A DNA stretch of 64,000 bases from Asaia platycodi JCM 25414 (GCF_000614545.1 NZ_BAKW01000001.1:1-64000); one strand, 5' to 3'; counted from the first letter of the stretch, positions 49,204 to 58,959 are shown. Notes: generated by a model not told the origin, from the letters alone. Numbers and translations: made by a program.

Positions 49204-50392
49204 GGAAGGGAACGCTCGTACCGGGGGGAAGGGGCGTCGTGCCAGGAGGGAGGGTAACGAGCCCCTGTGTGACGCCGAGGCGGTTGAAATCGCCCGAAGT
49301 AGGCATCGGATGAGGCATTGCCCGGGCGACGCCATCGGCGTCATGCACGAGTTGCACCGGTACGAGGCGGGTCATCGAAGGCAGGGGAGAAAAGGTCTCG
49401 CCAAGCTGCACCGAGACGACGCCTTGCTTGAGACCCTGAGCGCGCAAAAGTGCGGGCACGACATGCCGACTGCAACAGGCGAGCGCCGAGACGGGATTGC
49501 CGGGCAGGGCGAAAACCGGCTGGCCTTTGGGGGAGAGGCCGAACCAGAAGGGTTTGCCGGGACGCTGGGCGATTTTATGAAAAATTTTCTGTATCCCGAG
49601 TGCCGCGAGCGCCTGAGGTACGAAATCGAATTGTCCCATCGACACCCCGCCACTGAGAACCAGCACATCGTGCCGTTCCAGCAGCGTCGCAAGATGTTCG
49701 GTTGTCAGCGCCAGATCGTCTGGCAGCACGGCAAAGGCCTGACGGGTAAACCCCTTGCGTGAGAGAGAGGCGGCAATCGCGAATTCGTTCGAGCGGCGAA
49801 TTTGCCATTCCTGAACGGGCGCGTCAGGCGCCACCAGCTCGTCGCCAGTCGAAACGACGGCAATCGAGGGAATGACCGAGACCTGGGGATGAGAGATTCC
49901 GTTGGCCGCCAGAATAGCCATTTCCGGCGGTGTGAGCCTCAAACCAGGGGTAAGCAGCGTTGCACCGCGTGCGCAATCTGCTCCCTTGGGATGGATATGC
50001 TGACCCTTTCGCGGCGTGACGCCAGCGTGCAGCGTAACAAGATCGTCCTGCGTGTCGAAATCTTCTCGCGGAATGATCGTATCGGTGCCGGTCGGTAACA
50101 CCGAGCCAGTCATGACGGCAATCGCCTGATCGGATCCGCCTTGCATGTTAAGTGGGGGCCGACCGGCTGGCTGAGTGGCGACAACACGGAAGTCACGCTG
50201 GCCCTCACGCCAGGCCACTGCGATACCGTCGAGAATGACGCGATCGTAAGGCGGTAGAGCCCGCTCTGCGGTGACATTCTGGCGCAGGATGCGATTGGCC
50301 GCCTGATCGAGCGGGATCGCCTCGCCTGGAAAAGGAATCAATGCCTCCCCGATCAGGGTCTCGGCGGCGTCGATGGTCAGAAGCTCGTTCAT
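49193..50392 (-). CDS. moeA: Molybdopterin molybdotransferase MoeA
   Basis: Inserts molybdate into adenylylated molybdopterin. 399 residues starting MNELLTIDAAETLIGEALIP; RALPPYDRVILDGIAVAW matches the PxxSxMDGYA start of the active site, and VMTGSVLPTGTDTIIPRED and VLSGGVSMGQFDFV are the conserved turns. The C-terminal domain ends VPFHEW. It overlaps moaA by 11 bases, and the short gene upstream ends on its start. First recognised member of the cofactor operon; moaB/mog was not seen in the window. Confidence 0.94.
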   Translation of the reverse strand: MNELLTIDAAETLIGEALIPFPGEAIPLDQAANRILRQNVTAERALPPYDRVILDGIAVAWREGQRDFRVVATQPAGRPPLNMQGGSDQAIAVMTGSVLPTGTDTIIPREDFDTQDDLVTLHAGVTPRKGQHIHPKGADCARGATLLTPGLRLTPPEMAILAANGISHPQVSVIPSIAVVSTGDELVAPDAPVQEWQIRRSNEFAIAASLSRKGFTRQAFAVLPDDLALTTEHLATLLERHDVLVLSGGVSMGQFDFVPQALAALGIQKIFHKIAQRPGKPFWFGLSPKGQPVFALPGNPVSALACCSRHVVPALLRAQGLKQGVVSVQLGETFSPLPSMTRLVPVQLVHDADGVARAMPHPMPTSGDFNRLGVTQGLVTLPPGTTPLPPGTSVPFHEW

Positions 50393-50748
50393 GAGACCCT
50401 TTGTTGGCGAGGCAAGGATGCCAAGGCAACTGAATATGTGCCCGCAAAGGCAAGTTTGCCCGGTTCAGCCGCTGGAACGCGCAGGGCGAGGCGCAGGTCG
50501 GTTGAGTATGTATGACCCGCTTCGATGCCTTTGGAGTCTTTCAGAGGCATGCGACTGTCATCAAGCGGGTATTTGTTCTGAAGCGCGTCGGGTTGTGGCT
50601 TTTTCGTAACAGCCGTCAGACGGGTTTCGGGCAGGCGTATTTTCACGCAACCGAGAAGGGCAGCTTCCGGTTGAAGGCCTGGCAGCATTTGCACGTCCGG
50701 GCAGGTTTCAAGAGGGCAGACATTCTCTGAAACAGATGATTGAAGCAC
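50389..50748 (-). CDS. Hypothetical protein upstream of moeA
   Basis: Open frame of 119 codons whose TGA overlaps the moeA ATG (ATGA). The sequence contains CPDVQMLPGLQPEAALLGCV, VPAAEPGKLAFAGTYSVALA and no transmembrane segment. No family recognised. The overlap suggests it heads the molybdenum cofactor operon, but such an overlap can arise by chance, and the N-terminus is not supported by a good ribosome site. The remaining bases to 50877 show no other gene and must hold the divergent promoters. Confidence 0.4.
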   Translation of the reverse strand: MLQSSVSENVCPLETCPDVQMLPGLQPEAALLGCVKIRLPETRLTAVTKKPQPDALQNKYPLDDSRMPLKDSKGIEAGHTYSTDLRLALRVPAAEPGKLAFAGTYSVALASLPRQQRVS

Positions 50749-50877
50749 TCAGAGAGCTATGCTAGTCCGTGACCGAACCGAACGGTCATTTTCAGATCAG
50801 GCGAGTGAGACGTCGGGTTCAGAGACCCAGAAACCGAGTTGCTCCCGCAGAGAGGGAGTGACGGCGAGAGGATGCAC

Positions 50878-51999
50878 ATGGCGCAGGGCGACGATCAGGA
50901 TAATCGCGCATCGCAGGGTGATGACGAACAGCAGAACGATCAGGGCAGCAAGAAGGGCGGCAAGAAGGCCAGTCCCCTCAAGCGCCTCATTCTCATTGCG
51001 GTCGTCGTCGTCATTGCGCTTGCCTGGCTGGGATACTGGTTGCTGACACGCAATCAGATCGAGACGGATGACGCCTATACGACAGGGCGCAAAATTGCCG
51101 TGGCGCCGCATGTAAACGGCTATGTCACGCAGCTTCTGGTTAATGACAACCAGTTCGTTCATGCAGGCCAGTTACTGGTCAAGATCGATGATCGCGACTA
51201 TCTCGCTTCACTGCACAAGGCAGAGGCCAGCATCGCTCAGGCGCAGGCAAATTTTGCTGCAGCCACGCAAATGGTCATGGTTGCCAAGCAGAACTTCCCG
51301 GGTCGTCTGAATGCAGCAAAGGGCGCCCTGGCTTCGGCACAGGCGCAGCTCTTCAAGGCCGAAACCGATTACCGCCGCCAGCATAGCGTTTCCCGTGCTG
51401 CGACAACGCAGCAGGATATCGATTATTCCAAGGCTGCCCTCGATCAGGCTCATGCCGAAGTCATGCGCGCCGAAGGCGAATTGCAGCAGGCGACACCTGT
51501 CCAGCCGAATATCGAAAATCAGGAAGCCACGATGAAGCAGCAGAATGCTGCGCTCAAGGCTGCCGAGGCAGATCTGGTTCAGGCACAACTCAATCTTGGC
51601 TGGACAGAAGTGCGCGCACCGCATGACGGCTGGATTTCGCAGCGTAATGTCGAGCAGGGCGATTTCGTTCAGACCGGACAGAAACTGTTTTCCGTCGTCG
51701 AGCCCGAAGTCTGGGTAGTCGCGAACTACAAGGAAACGCAGATCAACAAGATGCGTCCGGGCCAGAAGGTCGAGATCGAGGTCGATGCCTACCCAAATCT
51801 CACGCTCCATGGCCATGTCGATTCGATCCAGCTAGGGGCCGGTGCCGCATTCAGTGCCTTCCCGCCCGAAAATGCGACGGGTAATTTCGTCAAGATCGTC
51901 CAGCGCGTGCCGGTCAAGATCCTGATCGATAGCGGGCTGGATCCAAATGTCCCTCTGCCGCTCGGCGTGTCCGTCGTGCCGACGGTGACCATTCCATGA
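50878..51999 (+). CDS. HlyD-family membrane fusion protein, EmrA-like
   Basis: Periplasmic adaptor of a tripartite efflux pump. A charged N-terminus (residues 1-35) precedes one membrane helix (LILIAVVVVIALAWLGYWLL). The barrel-sandwich half-motifs are ETDDAYTTGRKIAVAPHVNG and LGWTEVRAPHDGWISQRNVE, with a long coiled coil between (about residues 85-215). GQKVEIEVDAYPNLTLHGHV is the beta-barrel. The ATG at 50878 has GAGAGG six bases upstream; an ATG at 50872 is possible. It overlaps the MFS gene by ATGA. Operon: fusion protein, MFS pump, outer-membrane factor. Confidence 0.93.
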   Translation: MAQGDDQDNRASQGDDEQQNDQGSKKGGKKASPLKRLILIAVVVVIALAWLGYWLLTRNQIETDDAYTTGRKIAVAPHVNGYVTQLLVNDNQFVHAGQLLVKIDDRDYLASLHKAEASIAQAQANFAAATQMVMVAKQNFPGRLNAAKGALASAQAQLFKAETDYRRQHSVSRAATTQQDIDYSKAALDQAHAEVMRAEGELQQATPVQPNIENQEATMKQQNAALKAAEADLVQAQLNLGWTEVRAPHDGWISQRNVEQGDFVQTGQKLFSVVEPEVWVVANYKETQINKMRPGQKVEIEVDAYPNLTLHGHVDSIQLGAGAAFSAFPPENATGNFVKIVQRVPVKILIDSGLDPNVPLPLGVSVVPTVTIP

Positions 52000-53576
52000 G
52001 CGACGCGTCCGGCGAAAATCAAAACCACTCCAGTTGGAAGCCCAAAGCGAACCCCTGGCTGATTGCTGTGGTGGTGACGCTGGGCGCTTTCATGGAGGTG
52101 CTCGACACCACCATCATCAACGTGGCGCTCCCGCATATTTCGGGTGCGCTCGGCAGCTCCTACGATGACTCCACCTGGCGCTCACCTCCTATCTGGTGGC
52201 GAACGGCATCGTGCTGACCATTTCCGCATGGTTCGGCAAATTGCTGGGGCGCAAGCGCTACTTCCTGATCTGCATCGCCATGTTCACGGTCTCGTCCTTC
52301 CTTTGCGGATTGTCGACGAGCCTGCCCATGCTGATTGTTTTCCGCTTGATGCAGGGCTTCTTCGGTGGTGGTCTGCAACCGAATCAGCAATCGATCATTC
52401 TTGACACCTTCCCGCCGGAAAAACGTGGTGCAGCTTTCGGCCTGACGGCTATTGCGACCATCGTGGCGCCGATTCTCGGTCCGCTTCTCGGTGGGTATCT
52501 GGTCGATAACTATTCCTGGCGGTGGATTTTTTACGTCAATGTGCCGTTCGGCATTCTGACTCTCATCGGTGTGTCCGCTCTGGTGGAAGATCCGCCATGG
52601 GAGAAGCAGAAGCGCGAGAAGGTCGATGTGATCGGCATCTGCCTGATTTCGCTCGGTCTCGGCTGTCTCGAAATCATGGCCGATCGCGGCGAGGATGATG
52701 ACTGGTTCGGGTCGCCCTTTATCGTGACGATGGCCGTGCTCGGCGTGGCTGGCGTGGTCGGTGCGGTTATCTGGCTGCTCAAGGCCAAAAATCCGCTTCT
52801 GAACCTCGCCATCTTCAAGGATCGCAATTTTGCGGTCGGCACGTTCCTCATGGCAATGGTCGGCGGACTGCTCTACGCTTCCGCGATCATCGTGCCGCAG
52901 TTCGCACAGCAGGTTCTGGGTTATACGGCGACGATTTCCGGCGAGGTTCTCGCGCCGGGCGGTGCGTCATCATCTGTCTGATCCCGCTTGTCGGCAAACT
53001 CATGGGGTTCGTGCAGGTACGCAATCTGATTGCTTTCGGATTCTTCCTGATGGGCCTCGCCATGTTCTATTCGGCGCAGCTTGTGCCGACCACCAGTTAC
53101 GCCCATCTGGTCGAGTATCGTATTTTCCAGACCTCTGCGCTGGCCTTCCTCTTCGTGCCGATTTCGACGATTGCCTATTCGACGCTGCCGAAAGAGCTGA
53201 ATTCTGACGCGTCGGCGATGTTCAGCATGTCGCGCAATTATATCGGGTCGCTCGCGATTTCACTCGCCACAGCGGCCATCACCGAAACCAAGCAGGTTCG
53301 ACAAAGTCTGATGGCTCATTGGACTTCGGATTATCAGCCAACGGGCAGGATTATCTGCACACCGTGCACAAGGTGGCGGTCGATAACGGCATGACCTCGG
53401 CGGCGGCTCAGCAATTTGCCGTGCATAGCTACTATCAGAGCTTTCTTCAGCAGGTCTCCATGGTGGCCTATAATCAGACCTTCATGGTGATCGGAATCAT
53501 GGCGTTCTGCGTCGTGCCATTCTGTTTCCTGCTCTCCCCGGTGGCCAAGAAGGGCCCGGCCGGAGGTGCCCATTAA
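51996..53576 (+). CDS. DHA2-family MFS multidrug transporter, EmrB-like (three frameshifts)
   Basis: Fourteen-helix drug:H+ antiporter of the inner membrane, partner of the upstream fusion protein. Family marks: TLGAFMEVLDTTIINVALPH (motif D1), GRKRYFLI, RLMQGFFGGGLQPNQQSI and ILGPLLGGYLVDNYSWRWIF (motif C). The frame breaks near 52180 (before SYLVANGIVL), 52965 and 53325, each as one lost base, and rejoins to about 527 residues, ending VAKKGPAGGAH. The stop overlaps the outer-membrane factor start by one base (TAATG). Confidence 0.92.
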
Positions 53577-55192
53577 TGACTAATTTCACGACTTTCTGGA
53601 GCCACGCCTTGAAGACAGGCCGTTCCCCGCGCGCTCTGATGCTGAGCGGCGCCTCGCTCGCTATGGCTCTTTCCCTGCCAGGCTGTGTCGGGCCGAAATA
53701 TCAGAAGCCCGATCTCTGGTCGCCCAGCCAGTATGATATGCATGCCCGTTCGGGTCAGGCTGGCAGCCAGACCACGACGGATGCTCCCGATCCGAACTGG
53801 TGGAAGATCTTCAACGATCCGACGCTGACCTCGCTCGAAACCCGTCTGGCAACGCAGAATCTCGATATCCAGCGTGCTGCGGCGCAGCTGGCGCAAAGTC
53901 GTGCGCAGCTGCTGATGGCCGGTGCCGAGCGCTTCCCCGGGCTTTCGGCCAGTGGGTCCTATACGCGCTCGCAATACAGCACCAAGTCGCTGCAGCGTAT
54001 CCTTTCCGGCGTGGCCAAGGATAACGTCACGGCACTGGGGCAGCAGAACGCCACGCTGCTCGACCAGAGCGTGGGCGATGCGACCATTCCTCTGCTGAAC
54101 CAGTGGAAATATTCGATCGACGCTCAATATGAAGTCGATATCTGGGGACGCGTGGCGCGCCAGTATGAGGCAGCCAAGGCCGACCTGCAGGCGAGCGATG
54201 AGGAGCGCCGCGGCGTGCTGATCGCGCAGCAGGCCGATATGGCAAATGACTATCTGACCCTGCGCGGGCTTCAGGAGCAGTTGCGCATCACTCGGGCCAA
54301 TCGTGACACGCAGGCCCAGACACTCTCTCTGGCCAGAGAGCGCCAGAAAACCGGGCTCGTGACCGAACTCGACGTGACAAGCGCCGAGACGCAGCTCGAT
54401 TCGACGACCGCCCAGATCGCTCAGGTCGAGCAGCGAATCGAACAACAGATCAACGCCATCAGCCTGTTGCTCGGAGCGCCTCCGGGCACGCTCAACGAGG
54501 AGCTGACACGCACGGCGGGCATCCCGGTTGTGCCGCCGCGCGTGCCGGTGGGTGTGCCTTCCGAACTGGCGCAGCGTCGCCCGGATATCCGTCAGGCCGA
54601 GGCGCAGCTCCATGCGGCCGTGGCCAATGTGGGTGAGGCCGAGGCCGAGTTCTATCCAAAGATCACGCTCAACGCCGATTTCGGGCTGCAATCGCTCTCG
54701 TTCCGCGATCTTGGCTTCTGGAATGCGCGTGCATGGAATATCGGCCCGTCCATCTCTCTGCCGATCTTTCAGGGCGGGCGTCTGCGCGGTCAGTTGATGC
54801 TCAACCGTTATGCTCAGAAAGCTGCCGCCATCACCTATCGCCAGACGGTGCTGGGTGCCTGGCGTGATGTCGATAACGCGCTTATCGCCTATCGCGACGA
54901 GCAGCGTCGTCGTGACGGGTTGCAGGCTGCGGTGGTTTCGGGGCAACGTGCGCTTCATCTGGCGCAGGATCAGTATCGCAGCGGTCTGACCACTTATCTG
55001 AACGTACTTTCAGCGCAGCGTGATCTGCTTTCTGCCGAGCTGCAGCTCGCCGATAGCACCACAACACTCGCGAGCAATCTGGCGCATCTGTATAACGCGC
55101 TGGGTGGTGGATGGGAGACGCAGTTCCCGCAAGACAAACCCGAAGATGCAACAATCCGGCAGCTTGGCGGGGACAGTCCCCGTCACGCCTGA
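53576..55192 (+). CDS. NodT-family outer-membrane efflux lipoprotein
   Basis: TolC-like outer-membrane channel of 538 residues. The signal ends in a lipobox (MALSLPGC), so it should be lipidated at the cysteine near residue 37. The mature part begins VGPKYQKPDLW; PNWWKIFNDPTLTSLETRLA and NLDIQRAAAQLAQSRAQL open the first repeat and ELAQRRPDIRQAEAQLHAAV with GEAEAEFYPKITLNADFG open the second. The intact frame completes the tripartite pump operon. Confidence 0.94.
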   Translation: MTNFTTFWSHALKTGRSPRALMLSGASLAMALSLPGCVGPKYQKPDLWSPSQYDMHARSGQAGSQTTTDAPDPNWWKIFNDPTLTSLETRLATQNLDIQRAAAQLAQSRAQLLMAGAERFPGLSASGSYTRSQYSTKSLQRILSGVAKDNVTALGQQNATLLDQSVGDATIPLLNQWKYSIDAQYEVDIWGRVARQYEAAKADLQASDEERRGVLIAQQADMANDYLTLRGLQEQLRITRANRDTQAQTLSLARERQKTGLVTELDVTSAETQLDSTTAQIAQVEQRIEQQINAISLLLGAPPGTLNEELTRTAGIPVVPPRVPVGVPSELAQRRPDIRQAEAQLHAAVANVGEAEAEFYPKITLNADFGLQSLSFRDLGFWNARAWNIGPSISLPIFQGGRLRGQLMLNRYAQKAAAITYRQTVLGAWRDVDNALIAYRDEQRRRDGLQAAVVSGQRALHLAQDQYRSGLTTYLNVLSAQRDLLSAELQLADSTTTLASNLAHLYNALGGGWETQFPQDKPEDATIRQLGGDSPRHA

Positions 55193-55256
55193 TCACGTTA
55201 TTGTTTAAGCTTTATAAAATAATCGGATGATCTATTTGACGTGTTAGGCTTTTTCT

Positions 55257-55277
55257 CTCTTGCTCATTGAGCAAGAG
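55257..55277. promoter_or_regulatory. Perfect hairpin abutting the zwf ribosome-binding site
   Basis: Arms CTCTTGCTC and GAGCAAGAG (9 bp) with loop ATT. The right arm runs into the GAGGGAGGA ribosome site of zwf, 12 bases before its ATG. As RNA it could occlude the site; as DNA it could be an operator. No terminator T-run follows. The start codon of zwf is at 55289. Confidence 0.5.
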
Positions 55278-55288
55278 GGAGGACCATC

Positions 55289-56791
55289 ATGTCGATCGCC
55301 ACTGAACAGCTACGCGATGCTCTGGGAAGCGTCGCCGAACAACAGCCTTGCAAGCTGGTTGTTTTCGGCGCGGGCGGCGATCTGACCCGACGCCTGCTTC
55401 TCCCCTCGCTCTACGATCTCGCCGTGGCGGGAGCGTTGCCCGACGACTTCCAGATCATCGCGGTTGATCGCGCCGAGCAGACCGGACAGGATTGGGCGGC
55501 GCGCCTGTTCTCCCTGGCTGAGCAGGATGCGAAAGACCCTTCCGCCGAATTCTCCTGTCCTCAGCTTGATCGAACGGTCTGGGATCGGGTGACGGCCAAG
55601 GCGCAGTATCTTTCAGGCGATTTCACACAGCCCGATATCTACACGACGCTCAGAGAGGCACTCGGCGCGGGTAATGTCATTTTCTATCTTGCTGTCGCAT
55701 CGCGGTTTTTCGCCCGCATTGCCACGGGGCTGGGGCAGGGGGGATTGCTTAAAGAAGGGCGCGGTTTTCGACGTCTCGTGATCGAGAAGCCCTTCGGTCA
55801 TGATTTTGCCTCGGCGCGCGAGCTGGATGCTGTGCTGCGTGCTCAGGCCGATGAAAGCCAGATTTACCGGATCGATCATTTTCTGGGCAAGGAAGCCAAT
55901 CAGGGCATCATGATCGCCCGTTTCTCGAACGTGCTGTTCGAGCCGATCTGGCGCCGCGAATATATCGATCATGTGCAGATCACCGCTGCGGAAACAATCG
56001 GCGTCGAACAACGCGGGGCGTTTTACGAGCATACGGGTGCGCTTCGAGATATGGTGCCCAATCATCTGTTTGTGCTGCTGAGCCTGATCGCGATGGAGCC
56101 ACCGTCGTCGCTCTCGGCTGACGCCGTGCGACAGGAAAAGACGCGCCTTCTGCAAGCCATACGCCCTATAAGGAAAGAGGATTACGTGCCGGGGCAATAT
56201 GCTGCGGGGCAGATCGAAGGCGTATCGGTGCCTGGCTATCGCAGTGAGCCCGGTGTCGCGCCAGAGAGTCAGACCGAGACCTTCGCTGCTCTGAAGCTCT
56301 ACATCGATAACTGGCGTTGGGGTGGCGTACCTTTCTATCTGCGCACCGGTAAACGCATGTCCGGGCGACGTACTGAAATCAATGTCGTCTTTAAAAAGCC
56401 ACCTTATGCCCTGTTCAATCAGGATATGGACGACCCGCGTACCGGCAATGTTATCCGTTTTCTGCTCGACCCGGTGCGGGGTGTTTCGATCGATTTCGAC
56501 GCCAAGCGGCCCGGTCTGTCAGAGGAGATTGCGCCGGTGAGTAGTCGGTTTCTTTATGACGATTTCTTCAGTAAGGCTCCCAATGTCGGTTACGAGGCGC
56601 TGCTGCATGATTGTATGGGCGGCAATCAGATGCTCTTCCAGAGTGCCGAGACCATCGAGGCGGCCTGGGCGGCAATCGACGCCATCGTGACTCCTGAAGC
56701 ACCATATTTCTACAAGGCCGGTTCCGAGGGGCCGGACGAGGCAGCAGCCTTGCTTGCGCGTGACGGGCGTAGCTGGCTTCCTGTCAGATGA
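55289..56791 (+). CDS. zwf: Glucose-6-phosphate 1-dehydrogenase
   Basis: First enzyme of the oxidative pentose phosphate pathway, oxidising glucose 6-phosphate with NAD(P). The 500-residue frame is intact. VVFGAGGDLTRRLLLPSLYD is the cofactor motif; IYRIDHFLGKE holds the catalytic histidine site; RTGKRMSGRRTEINVVFK and the C-terminal FYKAGSEGPDEAAALL are typical. The ribosome site GAGGGAGGA overlaps a hairpin. Confidence 0.97.
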   Translation: MSIATEQLRDALGSVAEQQPCKLVVFGAGGDLTRRLLLPSLYDLAVAGALPDDFQIIAVDRAEQTGQDWAARLFSLAEQDAKDPSAEFSCPQLDRTVWDRVTAKAQYLSGDFTQPDIYTTLREALGAGNVIFYLAVASRFFARIATGLGQGGLLKEGRGFRRLVIEKPFGHDFASARELDAVLRAQADESQIYRIDHFLGKEANQGIMIARFSNVLFEPIWRREYIDHVQITAAETIGVEQRGAFYEHTGALRDMVPNHLFVLLSLIAMEPPSSLSADAVRQEKTRLLQAIRPIRKEDYVPGQYAAGQIEGVSVPGYRSEPGVAPESQTETFAALKLYIDNWRWGGVPFYLRTGKRMSGRRTEINVVFKKPPYALFNQDMDDPRTGNVIRFLLDPVRGVSIDFDAKRPGLSEEIAPVSSRFLYDDFFSKAPNVGYEALLHDCMGGNQMLFQSAETIEAAWAAIDAIVTPEAPYFYKAGSEGPDEAAALLARDGRSWLPVR

Positions 56792-56888
56792 ACCTGCCGG
56801 TTGTCTTGTCCGATATGCGCACGTTTCGGGTCGGTAAGCCGGCTTTCCAAAACAAGGTTCCTGTAAAAGGGCTGGGTCGAAAGAACTG

Positions 56889-58649
56889 ATGATGAGTATG
56901 GCAATCGAAAACCACGCTGTGATCGGCGATCTGCGCACGACCGCCCTGGTCGCGCTCAACGGTTCGATCGATTTCATGTGCTGGCCCCGTTTTGACTCTC
57001 CGAGTGTTTTCGCGTCGCTGCTCGAGCCGAGCGCCGGGTTTTTTGAGCTGGCGCCGGTGCTCGAGGGGGGCAGATTTCGTCAGTTCTATGTGCCCGACAC
57101 CAATGTCCTTTTGACGCGTGTGCTCTCACCTGAGGGGGTGAGCGAAATTTCAGACTTCATGACCCTTGCTCCGGATTACCCGGAGCAGCGCGTCATCAGA
57201 CGTGTGAAGGCCGTTCGGGGCACGTTGAAGTTCCGGCTGCATTGTGCGCCACGTTTCGACTACGCCCGTGTTGGCCATAAGGCCCGTCTTCTGAATGAGA
57301 GGGTGATCCTGTTCGAACCGCTGCGCGATGATCTGCCGCCGCTGCGTATCAGTTCGACCATTCCCATGACGCTGATAAAGGATGACGCCTGCGCTGAGTT
57401 CGTACTGCAACTCAACGAGACGGCGACGTTCATGCTCGACAGCCTTACGACCGAAGAGAATCTCTGTCTCGAAGATCACTGGACGTCGACCGCGTTCAAG
57501 GCGACGGCCAATTACTGGATCGATTGGGTGGCGCGCGCGAGCTATCACGGACGCTGGCACGACCAGATCACCCGATCGACGCTCGCGCTCAAATTACTGA
57601 CCTCGGCAGAGCATGGTTCGATGGTGGCGGCCGCGACTTTCGGGTTGCCTGAAGATCCCGGCGGTGTGCGCAATTGGGATTATCGTTATTGCTGGATCCG
57701 CGACTCGTCATTCATGGTCTATGCCTTCATGAAGACGGGGCATAAGGACGAGGCGACTGCTTTCATTCGCTGGCTGCATAAGCGTCGCCTCGAGGCGCAG
57801 CCGGGCGATGCGCGTCTGAAAGTCATGTATGCTATTGATGGCAAGGCTTTTGTGCCCGAGACCGACCTGACCCATTTCAGAGGTTTTCGTGATTCGCGCC
57901 CCGTGCGCATCGGGAATGGGGCGGAAGATCAGTTACAGCTCGATATCATTGGCGAGATGATGGATGCCGTCTATCACGCCGATCGTCATTGCGAACGACT
58001 GAGCTGGAAAGCATGGGAGTCCGTTGCCGAAGGCATAGACTGGCTCTGCCTGAACTGGAATCAGCCAGACGAAAGTATATGGGAAGTACGTGGGGGGAAA
58101 AAGCACTTCCTATTTTCTCGTATTATGTGCTGGGTTGCGCTTGATCGCGCAATTCGTCTGTCAGAAGAACGCGGGTTTCCTGCGCGGATCGCTGTTTGGG
58201 TGCGTGAGCGCAATGCCATTTATATGGATGTGCAGAACAATTTCTGGAATGAGGAACTCCAGTATTTTGTGCAGTACAAGGGGGGTACGGCTATCGATGC
58301 GTCCTGCCTGCTGATGCCTCTCATGGGATTTATCGGCGATCATGACCCGCGATGGGCCTCGACCCTGCGGGCTGTAGGCGAGCAGCTGCTCGATGACAGC
58401 CATGTCTTTCGCTATCATGTGGCTGAAGGCGATAATGAGGACGGGCTGGAAGGGCGTGAGGGCACCTTCACTATGTGTTCCTTTTGGTACATCGAGTGCC
58501 TGGCCCGATCCGGCGATCTGCTGATGGCGCGTTTCCTGTTCGACAAGACGCTCTCTTACGCCAACCATGTTGGGCTGTTTTCAGAGGAAATCGGTCCGGC
58601 AGGTGAGCATCTGGGCAATTTCCCGCAGGCTTTCACTCATCTCGCCTGA
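56889..58649 (+). CDS. Glycoside hydrolase family 15 protein (glucoamylase/trehalase-like)
   Basis: 586-residue (alpha/alpha)6-barrel enzyme of family GH15, acting on alpha-glucosides or trehalose in the cytoplasm (no signal peptide). The family start reads IGDLRTTALVALNGSIDFMC. The active-site segment is VRNWDYRYCWIRDSSFMVYA, then NGAEDQLQLDIIGEMMDAVY, and the catalytic-base segment SEEIGPAGEHLGNFPQAFTH. About 100 bases separate it from zwf on the same strand, so the pair may be co-transcribed for internal sugar metabolism. The start may be 56889, 56892 or 56898. Confidence 0.9.
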   Translation: MMSMAIENHAVIGDLRTTALVALNGSIDFMCWPRFDSPSVFASLLEPSAGFFELAPVLEGGRFRQFYVPDTNVLLTRVLSPEGVSEISDFMTLAPDYPEQRVIRRVKAVRGTLKFRLHCAPRFDYARVGHKARLLNERVILFEPLRDDLPPLRISSTIPMTLIKDDACAEFVLQLNETATFMLDSLTTEENLCLEDHWTSTAFKATANYWIDWVARASYHGRWHDQITRSTLALKLLTSAEHGSMVAAATFGLPEDPGGVRNWDYRYCWIRDSSFMVYAFMKTGHKDEATAFIRWLHKRRLEAQPGDARLKVMYAIDGKAFVPETDLTHFRGFRDSRPVRIGNGAEDQLQLDIIGEMMDAVYHADRHCERLSWKAWESVAEGIDWLCLNWNQPDESIWEVRGGKKHFLFSRIMCWVALDRAIRLSEERGFPARIAVWVRERNAIYMDVQNNFWNEELQYFVQYKGGTAIDASCLLMPLMGFIGDHDPRWASTLRAVGEQLLDDSHVFRYHVAEGDNEDGLEGREGTFTMCSFWYIECLARSGDLLMARFLFDKTLSYANHVGLFSEEIGPAGEHLGNFPQAFTHLA

Positions 58650-58700
58650 TCAGGGCCGGGCAGTATCTCGATCAGGTAATATATCGCGATAAAGGCACTA

Positions 58701-58719
58701 GTTGAGAATTGGTATCAAC
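58701..58719. promoter_or_regulatory. Fur-box-like site 1 upstream of nuoA (imperfect)
   Basis: GTTGAGAATTGGTATCAAC, a 19-base dyad with six of seven arm bases pairing. It is a poorer match than site 2 to the TGATAATNATTATCA core of Fur-type boxes (three mismatches). Its start lies 53 bases (about five helical turns) before that of site 2. Confidence 0.4.
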
Positions 58720-58753
58720 TAAGTGTCGACGATTTTCTGAAATCGGCACGGAA

Positions 58754-58772
58754 GTTGATAATCAGTATCAAC
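58754..58772. promoter_or_regulatory. Fur-box-like site 2 upstream of nuoA
   Basis: GTTGATAATCAGTATCAAC, a dyad with perfect 7-bp arms (GTTGATA/TATCAAC) around ATCAG. The core TGATAATCAGTATCA differs from the Fur 7-1-7 consensus at one position. Position and form support iron-responsive control of the nuo operon; the regulator is inferred. Confidence 0.5.
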
Positions 58773-58959
58773 AAAAAGAGGACTATACCAATACCTAATT
58801 GATCACGGCTTCGTGTGTTCTCGGTCAGGTGATAGGCAGGCACTTGATGTGATGCTAGGCAATGGCGCAGAAAAAAACCTCACGACCACTAGCTTTTTAG
58901 TTCCAGACCGGTGTTACACGCCTTGATGGAACTCAGGCTACTGGTCCCGTCGGGAATAG

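Larger units (their letters stand above)
58650..58959. other. Intergenic region upstream of nuoA with two regulatory palindromes
   Basis: About 310 bases, AT-rich from 58670 to 58800. It contains the palindrome TATCGCGATA (58682-58691) and two 19-base Fur-box-like sites listed separately. Apart from these I see no gene; the region presumably holds the nuo operon promoter. Confidence 0.5.

Noticed and set aside
53573..54958. 461-codon minus-strand frame over the outer-membrane factor
   Set aside because: Antisense to the NodT-family gene; no motifs.
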